Shown here: piece by piece, positions 1 through 12,689 of the stretch
Layout of the letters: each line of letters opens with the position of its first letter
Position numbering within the stretch: position 1 is the stretch's first letter
The notes under the pieces: generated by a model
The model's database searches: none
The model's input: the letters and a program-made list of their open reading frames with translations, nothing else
What the model was told of the DNA's origin: nothing
Source: Haematobia irritans
Lineage: Eukaryota > Arthropoda > Insecta > Diptera > Muscidae
Reading direction: 5' to 3'
Length of the DNA: 64,000 nucleotides
NCBI RefSeq assembly: GCF_050003625.1
Contig: NC_134398.1
Location: 72,593,635 to 72,657,634, forward strand
Position numbers and translations under genes: made by a program

Positions 1-50
1 CGTTTTCTAAATTGTGAGTTAGTCCCTACGTGGTATATATTAAACAAAAA
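1..50. repeat. Partial DINE-like repeat end
   Basis: These bases match positions 211-258 of the adjoining element (TTCTAAATTG, then a tacgtg motif and a run of a), so the window opens inside another copy or a duplicated piece of the same family. Too short to place further. Confidence 0.5.
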
Positions 51-298
51 ACAAGTATATACGGCCGTAAGTTCGGCCAGGCCGAAGCTTATGTACCCTC
101 CATCATGGATTGCGTAGAAACTTCTTCTAAACACTGCCATCCACAATCGAATTACTTAAGTTGCGGTAACCCTTGCCGATGGCAAGGTATCTTAAAACCT
201 CCTAACACCATCTTCTAAATTGTATGTAAGTCCATACGTGATATATATTAAATCAAAAAAGATCGATCCAATACGTATATAATTCAGTTTAACGAAGT

Positions 299-770
299 AG
301 ACATAAAATTTTGACAAAATTTTCTACAGAAATAAAATTTTAACAAACTTTTCTATAGAAATAAAATTTTCACAAAATTTTCTATAGAAATAAAAATTTT
401 GACAAAATTTTCTATAGAAACAAAATTTTGACAAAAATTTCTACAGAAATAAAATTTTAACAAAATTTTCTATAGAAATAAACTTTTGACAACATTTTCT
501 ATAGAAATAAAATCTTGGTAGATTATTTTTGGCTCGGGTGGCAACCATGATTATGAACCGAATAAAATTTGAACCAAATTTTCTATGGAAATAAAATTTT
601 GACCAAATTTTCTATAGAAATAAAATTTTGACAATGATGAAAACTTTATTATGAACCGAACAAAATTTTAACAAAATTTTCTCTAGCAATAAAATTTTGA
701 CAAAATTTTCTATAGAAATAAAATTTTGACAAAATTTTCTATAGAAATAAAATTTTGGTAGATTATTTTT
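299..770. repeat. AT-rich ~30-bp minisatellite inside the DINE-like element
   Basis: A unit built from TTCTATAGAAATAAAATTTT and a gacaaaa link is repeated head to tail with small changes. The unit is partly self-complementary (AAAATTTTCTATAGAAAT). The equivalent block is at 51885-52200 in the second copy. Confidence 0.8.
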
Positions 771-810
771 GGCTCTAGTGGCAACCATGATTATGAACCG
801 ATATGGACCA

Positions 811-2080
811 ATTTTTGAGTGATAGGACCAATTTTGGTATGGTTGTTAGCGACCATATACTAACACCACGTTCCTAATTTGAACCGGATCGGATGAATTT
901 TGCTCCTCCAAGAGGCTCCGGAGGTCAAATCTGGAGAACGTTTTACATGGGGGCTATATATTATTATGGACCGATATGGACCAATTATGGCACGGTTGTT
1001 AAAGATCATATACTAACACCATGTTCCAAATTACAACCGGATTGGATGAACTTTGCTTCTCTTGGAGACTTCGCAAGCCAAATCTGCGGACCGGTTTTTA
1101 TCGGGGCTATATATAATTATGAACCGATGTGGACCAATTTTTGCATAGTTGTTAGAGACTGTATACCAATATCATGTACCAAATTTCAGGCGGATCGGAT
1201 GAAATTTGCTTATCTTTGAGGCTCCGCAACCCAAATCTGGGGATCGGTTTATATGGGCGCTATATATAATTATGGACCGATGTGGACCAATTTTTGCACG
1301 GTTGTTAGAGACCATATACCAATACCATGTACCAAATTTCAGCCGGATCGGATGCAATTTGCTTCTCTTTGAGGCTTCCCAAGCCGAATCTGGAGATCGG
1401 TTTATATGGGGTCTGTATATAACTATGGAGCGATGTGGACCAATTTTTGCATTGTTGTTAGAGACCATATACCAACATCATGTACCAAATTTCAGCCGCA
1501 TCGGATGAAATTTGCTTCTCTTTGAGGCTCCACAAGCCAAATCTGGGGATCGGTTTATATGGGAGCTATATATAATTATGGACCGAAGTGGACCAATTTT
1601 TGCATGATTATTAGAGACCATATACCAACACCATGTACCAAATTTCAGCCGGATCGGATGAAATTTGCTTCTCTTTTAGGCTCCGCAAGCCAAATCTGGG
1701 GATCGGTTTATATGGGGGCTATATATAATTATGGACCGATGTGGACCAATTGTTGCGTGGATGTTTGAGACCATATACCAACACCATGTACCAAATTTCA
1801 GCCGGATCGGATGAAATTTGCTTCTCTTTTAGGCTCCACAAGCCAAATCTGGGGATCGGTTTATATGGGGAGCTTGTTTCGTTCGGAAGTTAGCGTGATT
1901 TCGATTTATATGGGGGCTATAATAATTGTGGGCCGATATGGGCCAATTTTTGCATGGTTGTTGGTGACCATATACTAACACCATGTACCAAATTTCAGCC
2001 GAATTGGACGAAATTTGCTTCTCTTAGAGGCTCCGCAAGCCAAATTTGGGGGGTCCGTTTATATGGGGGCTATACGTAAA
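811..2080. repeat. ~153-bp central tandem repeat array
   Basis: The motif GGATCGGATGAA recurs near 1194, 1347, 1500, 1653 and 1806, spaced 153 bp. Each unit carries TATATGGGGGCTATATATAA and CCATATACCAACACCATG. Since 153 is divisible by three, open frames run through the array on both strands; they are not genes. A piece of the 5' block is rearranged into the array near 1865-1905. Confidence 0.85.
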
Positions 2081-2332
2081 AGTGGACCGATATGGCCCAT
2101 TTGCAATACCATCCGACCTACATCAATAACAACTACTTGTGCCAAGCTTCAAGTCGATAGCTTGTTTCGTTCGGAAGTTAGCGTGATTTCAACAGACGGA
2201 CGGACGGACGGACTGAGAATTTCACAACGACCCAGAATATATATACTTTATGGGGTCTTAGTGCAATATTTCGATGTGTTATAAAACGGAGTAACAAAGT
2301 TAAAAAACCCCCATCCTATGGTGGAGGGTATA

Positions 2333-2699
2333 AAAATCAAAAATGTTCGTAAAATTAAATGGAATACAACTTAAAAATTCCAACTTATTCCAACTTGGTT
2401 TTAAAACAGTGTGATTCTAGAACAACTCCCGTTTTAAATTCCGCTTTTACCGCCTTCTTTTATCTGCTTTTTGAAGAATAAATGCGTTTTCATTTTAGGC
2501 TGTTTTTGTTTCAAGAACCGGGATTTGCTCTATGTTTGGTTGAATTCACACCGAAAAGAAGAAAAATTTGATAACGGTTTTAACCATATTGCAAAAAAAC
2601 TATGAAAATCTTAGCATTTCAGCGGAATATATTAACTATATTAAAATAAAAGTGCGAAGTTATTGTGTAAAATTGGATCAAAATTTTAGATCTATTTAG
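2333..2699. other. Intergenic, nothing recognised
   Basis: AT-rich sequence without a convincing ORF, RNA gene or inverted repeat. Confidence 0.5.
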
Positions 2700-3735
2700 A
2701 TCTTATTGCGATTTTAACAAGGCTAAGGATATCTTAAGAAGGAATATGCCAGCAAAATTTTTACCGTATACATCTACTGGCATTGTAGATAATGTTATAG
2801 GAACTATGCAAGATGCTATGTACAAATCGACTGTTATGGTAAATGCTAAGAAAGATATTCGTTTTGATATGTCCCCTTGGATTAATGATGATTTGGAAAG
2901 GCTTATTCACTTGAAAGATAAATTATTGAATAGAAGACGGAAAGATAATAAGAAAGGGAATATAGATGAACAGCTGAGAAGGATAAGCTGGATCATACGT
3001 TTTTCAACGAAATTCTGCAGGAGTAATTTTTACAAAATGGCTTTAGATAAGGTGGCTTTAGATAAGGTAAGGGATGATACTAGGAAGTCTTGGAGATTCA
3101 TTAATGAAGCAATGCGTAGAAATAGAGGTATTTGACTTGCATGAAGAAGAATCATTGGTTCAACAGATGGCAAATAGTCAAATAGTCAGACGGCCAGATG
3201 ACTCAATAAACTTTTTGGGACGCTTACGCGTAGTAGGGAACATTTTTGTCTACAGAATATTGAATTGGGAACTGTAAGAGATGCGATTTTAGGAATGAAT
3301 GTGAACAAAAGCTCTGGGAGCGATAACATTTCGCCGAAATTTTTGAAAAGATATGTCGATGAGATTGCTCCTGCTATAAAAGAAATTATAAACAAGATTA
3401 TTAATACTTCGGGGTATCCAGTGTGTCTGAAGATGCACAAGATAATACCTATACCAAAGAAAACGAATGCATGCAATATAGATAATTTTAGGCCGATATC
3501 GATTCTCTCATCTGTTGATAAAATATTTGAGAAAATACTATTTGATCGGCTTTCGATCAATATTATCGGCTTTCGATCAATATTAATGAGGTAAAAAGAA
3601 AAATAGCGCCTGCAATTGGTATATTGTATAAGCTTAGATGGAAGCTGGATCAGAAGTCGAAATTGGTTATATATCACTCTCTAATTGAGTCACAAGTAAG
3701 GTATATGGTGGCCGTATATGCTGCAAATAAAAATT
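2700..3735 (+). pseudogene. Non-LTR retrotransposon ORF2 relic (linker and N-terminal RT)
   Basis: Broken ORFs at 2746-3135, 3265-3594 and on to about 3735 read as the stretch between endonuclease and reverse transcriptase and then the RT start. 3265-3594 contains the early RT signature (SGSDNISPKFLKR, then IIPIPKK and NFRPISILSS). The RT palm with the YADD box is missing: after FDRL at about 3550 there is a short local duplication (TTTCGATCAATATTA twice), and the sequence jumps to a C-terminal segment (KLVIYHSLIESQVRYM). It is therefore internally deleted and frameshifted, and dead. A 3' remnant of a similar protein is at 4840-5035. The clade is not resolved; a CR1/Jockey-group LINE is likely. 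Confidence 0.7.
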
Positions 3736-3751
3736 GCAATGCTTTAAACTC

Positions 3752-4645
<894 letters not shown>

Positions 4646-4839
4646 AAGATATAAAAATATGAAAGCAGTAGCAGGCGGGTCCAAAAATGGATTAGTCTTA
4701 AAGGTTTAGTCCTTTTGAATCAATGTATAGAACATTTTGTGTGTGATCAACAACCGCTTAAGCGCTATGATTTTTGGCCCAAAAATTCGGGCCGCCAGAC
4801 CATAGTGCAATGGTCTGCTACTAAATCCACAAAAGTTTA

Positions 4840-5035
4840 AATGTTGGATTATACACAAGAATAGAAGGTTCTCTTTGTCGAATGCTAATATTCTGATAAA
4901 TGGTCAGAAAATCGATGTAGTCACCAGGTCTTGTATCCGAATGGCAGTTCTTTATTGGCACAATACGTCTCTGGAACACTCTACCACCCGATATATAACG
5001 CATCATCTCTTAAAAAGAATATTCAAAATTTATTT
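4840..5035 (+). pseudogene. LINE C-terminal remnant
   Basis: One frame reads TIRLWNTLPPDI before a stop, matching the C-terminal TIRLWNTLPSNI of the better-kept LINE end at 23033-23619. Both are the extreme C-terminus of a non-LTR RT protein. The frame is interrupted. It probably belongs to the relic at 2700-3735, separated from it by the (TA)n tracts. Confidence 0.6.
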
Positions 5036-5539
5036 CACAATTAGAATATCTAATATTAAAGTTTTGCTTGTTGATATAATATTGATTCACAATTTCAATC
5101 ATCAAGAAAGCAATTATTTGAATATTAAAATTAGTTTTCTATACTTTTTTCCTATTAATATTTATTTTTATTTTATTTATTTAAATTTTTATTTATTTTC
5201 TTTTTATCTTCAAAATTTAATTATTATTTTATATATTTATATTAAGTCGGAGATATTTTAACATTTATAATCCTGCACTGTAAGATTTTAATCTGGTTGT
5301 GTAGATACTCAATAAAAATGAAATGAATATGTGGCCAATTTGTTTTTGTCATTTTCGGACACTTTTCTTTGTATTCTTGTTCGACAAATTGAATTTGTTT
5401 CTGGTTTTTGATTCAATCGATATTTACCCTCAAACTATAATATATAATTAATAAATTGTTAATATGAAGATACAGTTTATTTGGTAAGTTTAAATTGATT
5501 AGGAAAGAGTATAAGGAAGATAGTTCTCTCGCAGCAGTG

Positions 5540-5742
5540 CAGCGACACCGAAAAAATATCACCAAAATTTCCAATTAAAATTTTAATTAAATCTTAAACA
5601 ACATTCAATAAAAAATTTAATAGATATGTGAGTGAACTTATATTAAATTAAATTGTATTAATTATTATTATTATTATTATTATTATTTTTTTTGATTGAA
5701 TAAAGTGATTGATACCACCATTTCTGTGATTGAAGACATTTC
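5540..5742. mobile_element. Truncated TA-target MITE (AATTAATTGA family)
   Basis: It starts near a degraded end (GAAAAAATATCACC) and carries the family's runs of CCAATTAAAA and TGATTGAAGACATTTCAA. It stops where the palindrome at 5743 begins. Bases 5475-5540 just outside match the reverse complement of 10680-10750, so MITE and flank form part of a larger repeat. Confidence 0.6.
5654..5690. repeat. (TTA)n microsatellite
   Basis: About ten TTA units followed by a T run. Confidence 0.9.
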
Positions 5743-6223
5743 AAAAACTATCGATGCAAAAAGGGCAAATTTTATAAAAATCATGTTTTTCAGTGACCCT
5801 TTTCCGCCGGAAAATTAGAAACCATCGGTCCGCTTTCTCTTCACGGTCGTATAGATGATATTCTATGGTAAGTAATAAGACCAACTGGAAGAAAAAAAGG
5901 CGGAAAATGACAAAGTTATAAGCAATTGAGTGAACAAATCCGATTGCAAATATGAGCAACTCACTCGGCCACACAAAAAAACATTTTTGTGTGGGTGAGT
6001 GCTCATATTTGCAAGATTTGACATCGTATTTGTTCACTCAATTGCTTATAACATTGCCATTTTTCGGTCCTTTTTCTTCAAGTTGGTCTTATTACTTACC
6101 ATAGAGTATCATCTATACGACCATGAAGAGAAACCGGAACGATGGTTTCTACTCTTCCGGCGGAAAAGGGTCACTAAAAACATGATTTTTTTTTTTTTTT
6201 TGAAATTGGCATCGATAGTTTTT
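5743..6223. repeat. 480-bp palindromic (foldback) repeat
   Basis: Left arm 5743-5975 and right arm 5990-6223 are imperfect inverted copies. Outer ends are AAAAACTATCGATGC and GCATCGATAGTTTTT. Further in come CATGATTTT, AGGGTCACT and TTACCATAGA blocks, and the centre is around CACACAAAAAAACATTTTTG. It has no coding potential. A foldback-type MITE is the simplest reading. Confidence 0.8.
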
Positions 6224-6807
6224 CAACCAGTTAACTTATCACAGATCCAATTATACAGGATTATTCGTCATCTCAATACCTCCCAACAAAAACTAGGTAA
6301 CTACAACTCATTACAATTTGCATTACCAGCAGTAAAAGTCTCATTACACGGTGCATTACATTGCGATGAATTATAATGACTAACTTATAATGACAATAAT
6401 AAATACTTCACATTAATTTGTGATGATTATTCTCAAAATGTAATGCAGTTGACCGATAATGGCTTAATAAAATGGAATAAATTATGGCATAATTAACTAT
6501 AAACATAAACAGAATTGAGCATTAACTTAAAAAATTAAAAAAAAAATGTAATTAAACGTTGATTCTGAAGATTTTTCCATGCATTTCATAATAATGGTAA
6601 TTTAAGTGAATGTAGGTAGTAATCACGAATTTAACTCACTAGTTGTTTTAGTAAGTTTTCTAGTTTAATAATGGAATTAATTTGTGTTTAATGTTGCAAT
6701 TCATTCTGAGTTATATGTATATCCAAATTTATATCTCTCCTAACGGATTCGTTATAAACGGCATTATGCATTGTATTCTTTTTATTATTTTCATAAGGTT
6801 TAACATA
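6224..6807. other. Intergenic AT-rich DNA
   Basis: No supportable gene or repeat boundary seen. Confidence 0.4.
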
Positions 6808-7092
6808 CACTGAAAGAAAATATTGTGAAGCCAAAGTTTTTTTTTTGCGAGTTTTGCTTAGCATAGAATACGCATAACGTTATTTGCCTTGTCCAAGAGT
6901 GGATAAACTTACAGTTCATTCGACTTAAAAATGGGTATAATTACATGAAAAATAATTTTGCTGAAAAAAATCCGAAAGATTCAAATTCGTCTCCTAGTAT
7001 CTGTTCAATTCTCCGTTTCTTTGGCTCGTAATCAATACCAAATTAATTAGTGTAAAGACAAAATCCTTGGAACCGGAAAAGCTTTTTTTCAC
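6808..7092. mobile_element. MITE of the CACTGAAAAAAA family
   Basis: Left end CACTGAAAGAAAATATTG, right end GCTTTTTTTCAC. The inner right side (TTTGGCTCGTAATCAATACC, later CTTGGAACCGGAAAAGC) is the reverse complement of 17053-17125. Other members are at 17053-17398 with 22451-22540, at 28757-29776, and at 34770-34990. Confidence 0.6.
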
Positions 7093-7920
7093 CGTAGAGA
7101 ACTACGTTTTATACTATTAAAAAGCTATCCTTGTATGTACGTATGTGTATACAATGTTCATTTAATTTAATTTACTTTTTAAGTTCCTATTCAAGTAGTG
7201 TCCATCTTACATCATTGATCCATTAGAATCGGTGACAGAAGTATTTATTTTCGAGATTTGGTTACCTGAGGAAATAAGTAGTTCTTTTACAAACAACTTT
7301 TTTTAATAGGTAAAAAACTCAGGGGTATGTAAACTTATGTGAGACTGTGTATTTCTAACTCGAGATATAATTTGTTTAGTGAAAAAAGAGCGAAAAACTA
7401 AAAATAACGGGATATCTCAAAAACTGTTCCATAAAACATTGTTTAAAATTTTTTCGAATTCAGCAGATCAAAATACATAAAAAGTAACCTATCATCAAAT
7501 TTACATTTGCAGTGTAAACTAGTGTAATTTTATTGGTTACTTTTCACTTAAAAATAAATTGTATGGGGTGGTATTTCCAAATTCTAGTTGGGTAAATAAA
7601 TGGGCTGCTATAAAATATTGATATTTCCGAAATGTAAAGAATCGTATGATTAGACCTGATCGTATGATTATCAAAACATTTGTAACTAGCGAGCACCCTG
7701 TAATATTCACTTCTTTAAGGGCTTTTTTATATTTTTTACATGGAATAGTTATAAGGACCTATTAGAGGATAGAATCAACGTACAAAAACGACTCTTTAGG
7801 AATATCGTTAAGTTAGTTGCCTAATTTGGTCATAATTTGGTGGCCATTCGCCGGTATAATAAGTTTGTGCATTTGTATGTAACGCCAAGAAGGAAAAGTC
7901 TAAGTTTTCGAATAATTCTA
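7093..7920. other. Intergenic AT-rich DNA
   Basis: No recognised gene. It may contain the decayed left end of the Tc1-like element that follows, but no inverted terminus was found. Confidence 0.4.
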
Positions 7921-8640
7921 TCAAATGGCCGGCAATAAGTATAAACAACATATTAAAGAGACAAAATATCGATGATTTTAAAGTTGGGGTATCACAATAA
8001 CGAATTTCGGAAGAGAAGAAGGGTCACAAATCACCTGCGTTTCGAGTTAAACAGTGGATGCACCAAAACTGTGCATTGAGGTATAAGAAAATCTAAGACT
8101 ATCCCAAAAGAAGACCCTATAATCAAAAAAACTATATACCAATTAACTCAAATGTCATCTAAATAAGTCAAAAATTAAAATCAACTGGATATATCAACCA
8201 TAGCGATCAGATGTAGATTTTTAAAAGTCGGGGTGCGATTATACAAAAATGTCAAAAACCACTTATTTCAAAGAAAAATAGGTTAACGCGCCTTCAATGT
8301 TCACAAAAATACCTTAAATGGCTTTATGGGCAGTGGAAATGTGTTATATATTCCGACGACTCAAAGTTTAACTTGCATTGATCGGATGGTAGAAATTTAG
8401 TACGAAGGCTGAGAAGAAAGTCTTTACTCAAGAAAAACAAAAATTCCGTCAGTCATGGTGGGGGCAATATTATGGTCTGAGGGTGTTTTTCTGGAAAAGT
8501 TATTATCCCGATTTATAGAGTCGAGGGTATTACGCTGCCGGAAGTTTACAAAAACATTTTGTCCCATGTGACAAAATGTGCCATTTTGGAAATGCGTCTG
8601 CATGGATATAGGATATCATTGACCATTTAATCGTAACCAA
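7921..8640 (+). pseudogene. Tc1-like transposase relic
   Basis: No long ORF survives, but several frames read Tc1-family transposase blocks in the right order. There is a helix-turn-helix-like start (AGNKYKQHI). Then comes GQWKCVIYSDDSKFNL at about 8325-8380, which is the first catalytic Asp region (families usually show SDESKF), followed by VRRLRRK. Next is HGGGNIMVWG at about 8455-8485, equivalent to the HGGGSIMVWG block of Tc1. The second and third catalytic blocks are not recognisable. Frameshifts and stops are frequent, so the copy is old and inactive. Confidence 0.7.
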
Positions 8641-8740
8641 TGGCAAGAAGTTGCGCAGAAGTAATCAAACGACATGGCTATAGTTTGAACTATTTACATT
8701 TATCGTTAAAAGTTACAAAAACTTTAATTATTTTATTTTT

Positions 8741-8968
8741 TTCATGTTAGCCTGATACCGAAACAGGCAATTGACGTCCAAATGCATTATATCTAATTAT
8801 ACAATTATTCTTCGAGCTTTACGGACAGATATCGATTAAGGAACACGGTTAATAGAGCCATTGAAAAGAAAACGCCAGATACCAATCTATACACGCCTGG
8901 ACTGTACATGTTTCGGTTCGGGCGAATGAACCTTTCCACAGCCTTTTAGTATAGATCTGGCTGGGAGA
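8741..8968. repeat. Direct repeat unit A
   Basis: About 228 bp starting TTCATGTTAGCCTGATACCG and ending near TAGATCTGGCTGGGAGA, nearly identical to 9343-9569. Identity unknown. Confidence 0.9.
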
Positions 8969-9342
8969 GATAACTCAATTTTGGGCCCTTTATGCTAACT
9001 CCTTATGAAGAAAACATTTGGGAAATTTCCTCTTACAAATTGAATCATCTTTTCTCCCACTGTACATCATCTTTTCATATAACTTACAAGTCCCTTAATC
9101 TTATTTTTATTTCGTTTTGTTATATGGTAATGCAACAACACGAAATTTATTTCTAGAAAGCTAATTTGTTAGAATTCACCTAAGTAGTGAATAGCCGAAC
9201 AATGCTTATTGTTTCTACAGTCAACTACCACAACATGTGATAACTTACAGAAACTGGTTTTCAGGATACAACAACAATTCTAACGCGTACATTAGTCGTG
9301 TTTTTCCTAGTTTTACGACGGGCTCATCGTTGCTTATTATAT

Positions 9343-9569
9343 TTCATGTTAGCCTGATACCGAAACAGGCAATTGACGTCCAAATGCATTATATCTAATT
9401 ATACAATTATTCTTCGAGCTTTATGGACAGATATAGATTAAGGAACATGGTTAATAGAGCCATTGAAAATAAAACGCCAGATACAAATCTATACACGCCT
9501 GGACTGTACATGTTTCGGTTCGGGCGAATGAACCTTTCCACAGCCTTTAGTATAGATCTGGCTGGGAGA
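9343..9569. repeat. Direct repeat unit B
   Basis: Second copy of the 8741-8968 unit, same strand, about 600 bp downstream. It differs at a few sites (for example ACGGACAGATATCG versus ATGGACAGATATAG, and one T fewer after GCC). The sequences after the two units also correspond, but unit B lacks about 55 bp there. Confidence 0.9.
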
Positions 9570-9604
9570 AATTTCCTGTTACAAATTAATTATTCCTCTT
9601 ACAA

Positions 9605-9862
9605 ATTAATTATTTTTAAAAATATGTGACACTTAGTATTAATTGTAAATGTTTTGAACAGGTGACAACTCTATTTTTTAAAGAATTTTTTAAATGATCA
9701 AAAAGTCTTTGTTGTTAGTTCGTTTATTCCCTTAAATCTCTAAAATTAACATAATAAGTAACAATATTGTATTAAAAGTTTGGTTTTAATATTTTTATTT
9801 TCATTAAAATTATGGTTTATTTTGAACGGGGAATGTGGATGCAAATGATTTGAACAGCACTG
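9605..9862 (+). repeat. Element end, possibly Tc1-like
   Basis: It ends in GCAAATGATTTGAACAGCAC. The reverse complement of the same end lies at 38395-38600 (GCACTGCTCAAAACATTTGC). Both share TTCCCTTAAATCT and the text between. The terminus resembles those of Tc1-like elements and could be the right end of the relic at 7921-8640; that link is inference. Confidence 0.45.
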
Positions 9863-10434
9863 TACATGTTAAAACATATTTGGGATATAACATTTTTTAA
9901 ATGTAATATGTGTGGATGCAAACATATATTAGTTTAGAAAATGCCTATAAACATATATCTGCTTAGAAAGAGAGAGCAGAGAGTGTAAAGAAAAACTAAT
10001 AATGTCGAATGACAGGGATAACGAAAGATATCAACACAGTGATGCTAAAAGTCCAACATGAAGAAATATGTAAAACGTAAAAGTTCGTGATTGTTTGAGG
10101 ACTTTTATATTTTGTTTATAAATTAATGTGGAGTATAACCTTCAAATAAATTATAAACATATAATCGCGTCTCTAACGTGTACTCCCAAAACCATTCTCG
10201 TTCAAGCATATATATTTTCAGAATTTGTCAAAACAAAATATTGTTTGTATAGTTCAAACATATTATGTTTCCCTTTGGGCATATGTATTTTTAAGGCGCC
10301 AATTAATTACTACCGTCTTTTTACTTGTAGCCAAATCAAAAAAACATACTTGTGTTGGATTACAAAAAAAATATGTTTATATTCCGAACATATTATACCG
10401 AAACATATGAAAAGCAGTCTTTTTCGTACTTGTA
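9863..10434. mobile_element. AACATATTATGTTTGG-type MITE remnant
   Basis: Rich in AACATATT / ATATGTTT words in both orientations, like the full copy at 36215-37190. The right side carries the family end (CATATGAAAAGCAGTCTTTTTCGT). It adjoins the MITE at 10435. Confidence 0.55.
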
Positions 10435-10662
10435 CACAGAAAAAAAATTTATTTGTCTTCAATAACAAAATTAATTGATCTAATTATTTTTTAATTGAAA
10501 TGTCTACAATCACAGAAATGATAGTATCAAACACCATATTCAATCAAAAAAATTAATTTATATAATTAATTTTTGTGAGTGAACCTATTAAACTTTTGAT
10601 GGAATGTTATTTAAGATTTTATTAAAATTATAATTGGAAATTTTGGTGATATTATTTCTGTG
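10435..10662. mobile_element. TA-target MITE, AATTAATTGA family, 228-bp copy
   Basis: Bounded by TA on both sides (10433-10434 and 10663-10664). Ends CACAGAAAAAAAAT and ATTATTTCTGTG are inverted. Internal AATTAATTGA motifs place it with 35028-35598 and 57597-58169. The TA target suggests Tc1/mariner-type mobilisation. Confidence 0.7.
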
Positions 10663-10664
10663 TA

Positions 10665-10880
10665 GAAACCATGTTAGCTGGACTGCTGCGAGAGAACTAT
10701 CTTCCTTATACTCTTTCCTAATCAATTTAAACTTACCAAATAAACTGCACGATATATATTGTCCCAAAAACATTATATTAATTCATGAACATTATATGCT
10801 TGCCCTTACAAATAATCTGCTAAAAACTTTAGTTCCAATTTTTATACCGAAACATATGTAAGCCTTTTCGTCCGTGTACA
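10665..10880. repeat. Repeat remnant with AACATATGT end
   Basis: Its first part is the reverse complement of 5475-5540. The right part ends AACATATGTAAGCC and TTTTCGTCCGTGTA, resembling the terminus of the 36215-37190 family. Confidence 0.45.
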
Positions 10881-12507
10881 AAGCAAAAAAGCGTTAAAAG
10901 TGGGAAATTTTTCCAATACTTTAATTTAAAGACGTTTCTTTAATTGAAACAAAGCATAATTTCTACATTGCTTGTTATGTTCGAATATTCACATCTGTTC
11001 TATCACCATTTCTTTACAATTTTTTATATCGGTTAAATCGAGATTTAAAATAACAAAAGTTGAACTTGAAAATAATTATGTTATAATTAGAGCATAATTA
11101 GGATAATCATAATCATATCTTGTTTTACAAAAATTTCGCAGTTAGACGCTAACACATTTCTCTCTAATTAATTGTAGGGGATCGGCATCATGATTAACAC
11201 ATACCGTTGAATTAGTCGTAGCTGCTGTGCGCAGACTCAAAACACTTTTGGTTGGAACGACACTAACAGGCATTCGCAAGTAAAATCTTGAATATTTGAT
11301 TGATTTTTATTTCTAAATAAAGTTGATTATTAATTTCATTTGACACAGTTACGCAGATATCAGGTGTATTTCATGTTTTCTTTTTTTCTTGGACTAATGA
11401 ACAAAACAACTTGCTACTGTCCAAATATTCGTCGTAATGGATTAAGAATCATACACAAAATACAGCAAATTTATTAGTCGACACACTCGGCGGTATGGAT
11501 GCGAGTAGCCAGCCAAACAAACTATGGCCCGAGACCAATCGAGTTATTTTCTTTATTGCCACTAAGAAGAAGACGAAGAACAAAAAATAAAAAGAATCAC
11601 CGCGCACCGTCCGACGTAACGTACCCTCTTATGGCTCACTGCATACTTAACTGCTTGTCACTGTTTAAAAGTCATCGTTCAGAGGCGATGACGGTTATAA
11701 TATCTGCTGAGTGTTGTTTTTGTCTTATAGGTAATTCTGCTGCCCCGTCTGCCCGTCGTTGAAGCAGTTGATGTTGTTGTTATTGTTGGTGAATATAGGT
11801 ATTTTTGGGGAGGAGAGATAACTTAAGCACTCCAAACATACATCCGATCATACATATACACAAATATATTTTTATACAACAATTTGTATATATTTTATAC
11901 GCTAATAATGCGCCAACGAGGAAAAAACATAAGCTCGGCACCTTGTTTCGATGGACGGACATAAAGAAACTCATATGAAACGGCAAGAAACGTCATACAA
12001 ACAAACCAATAATACAATGCGCGAACGATGAAGGCGATAAGTTTATGTATAAACCGGCAGACAGACATACTCACATGACATACAAATAAACATGGACGAT
12101 CCCCTCTGTGCATATAACAACATTCCTATGAATAACGATTCATGCTCATTAAATATTCGTAAATTGTACGCATGCGTACACTATAGTAGTTCTTCCACAC
12201 CGTGATGTGCTGCATAGCAGTACAATACCATACTCCCATCTCAAAGCAAAACATCAGTAACGTGTTTAAGCAAAGCAAAGTTTTAAGTATGTTGACATAT
12301 CGTTCCAAAATCAATAGCACATGTGTATGAAAAGCACAATAAAATCCAACATGATCAATATATTCGGCCCTTTACTCAAGTAGAATGGAGAACATGCGCA
12401 GTTTGTTACAGAGAGCAAAACGAGTCCATGCAAGCACTTTATCTCATACTCATCATGAATCATCGGTTTTTTTTCTCGGTTACATCACGCATGTTTTCAA
12501 GTGCAAA
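10881..12507. other. Low-repeat region, no gene called
   Basis: 11160-12300 is less AT-rich than its surroundings and shows no known transposon, so it may be host single-copy DNA. Short open frames (for example 11499-11762) lack family resemblance. No gene is supported. Confidence 0.4.
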
Positions 12508-12509
12508 TA

Positions 12510-12687
12510 CAGTGAAAACTCTCAAAAGTGGACACCCACGGTCGCCTAAATCTTGTCCGCATTTGGAAGTGTCCATTTATGAGAGGTTAATTTTAATGTG
12601 ATAATATAACAAACGTCAGACGAAAATTGTCGACTTTTGAGATGTGTCCGCTTTTCAGAGTGTCCAATTTTTAGAGTTTTTTTTTTT
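12510..12687. mobile_element. Pogo-like MITE, imperfect
   Basis: The left end follows TA and reads CAGTGAAAACTCTCAAAAGT. The right side contains GTCCAATTTTTAGAGTTTT, an imperfect inverted copy. A CAGTG start with a TA target is usual in pogo-type elements. The outer right end is lost in a T run. Confidence 0.45.
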
Positions 12688-12689
12688 TA

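Larger units (their letters stand above)
51..2332 (-). mobile_element. DINE-1-like (Helentron-type) element, family 1, copy 1
   Basis: Non-autonomous element read on the minus strand. Its 3' end is at 51, where ACAAGTATATA is followed by the hairpin TTCGGCCAGGCCGAA. Its 5' end is at 2332 and reads TATACCCTCCACC inward. Inside are a ~30-bp minisatellite (about 299-770), an array of ~153-bp repeats (about 811-2080) and a conserved 5' block with a GTCCGTCCGT run at about 2190-2335. Known DINE-1/INE-1 elements of Drosophila start with TATACCC and end in a hairpin followed by CTTGTTTT, and DINE-TR1 types carry central tandem repeats of about 150 bp. The family assignment is by this architecture. 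There is no protein-coding capacity. Confidence 0.75.

Noticed and set aside
299..770. CRISPR-like short repeats
   Set aside because: Units of ~30 bp are contiguous without unique spacers; eukaryotic minisatellite inside a transposon.
11499..11762. 87-residue ORF in low-repeat DNA
   Set aside because: No recognisable domain; codon pattern not convincing; left as possible host non-coding DNA.
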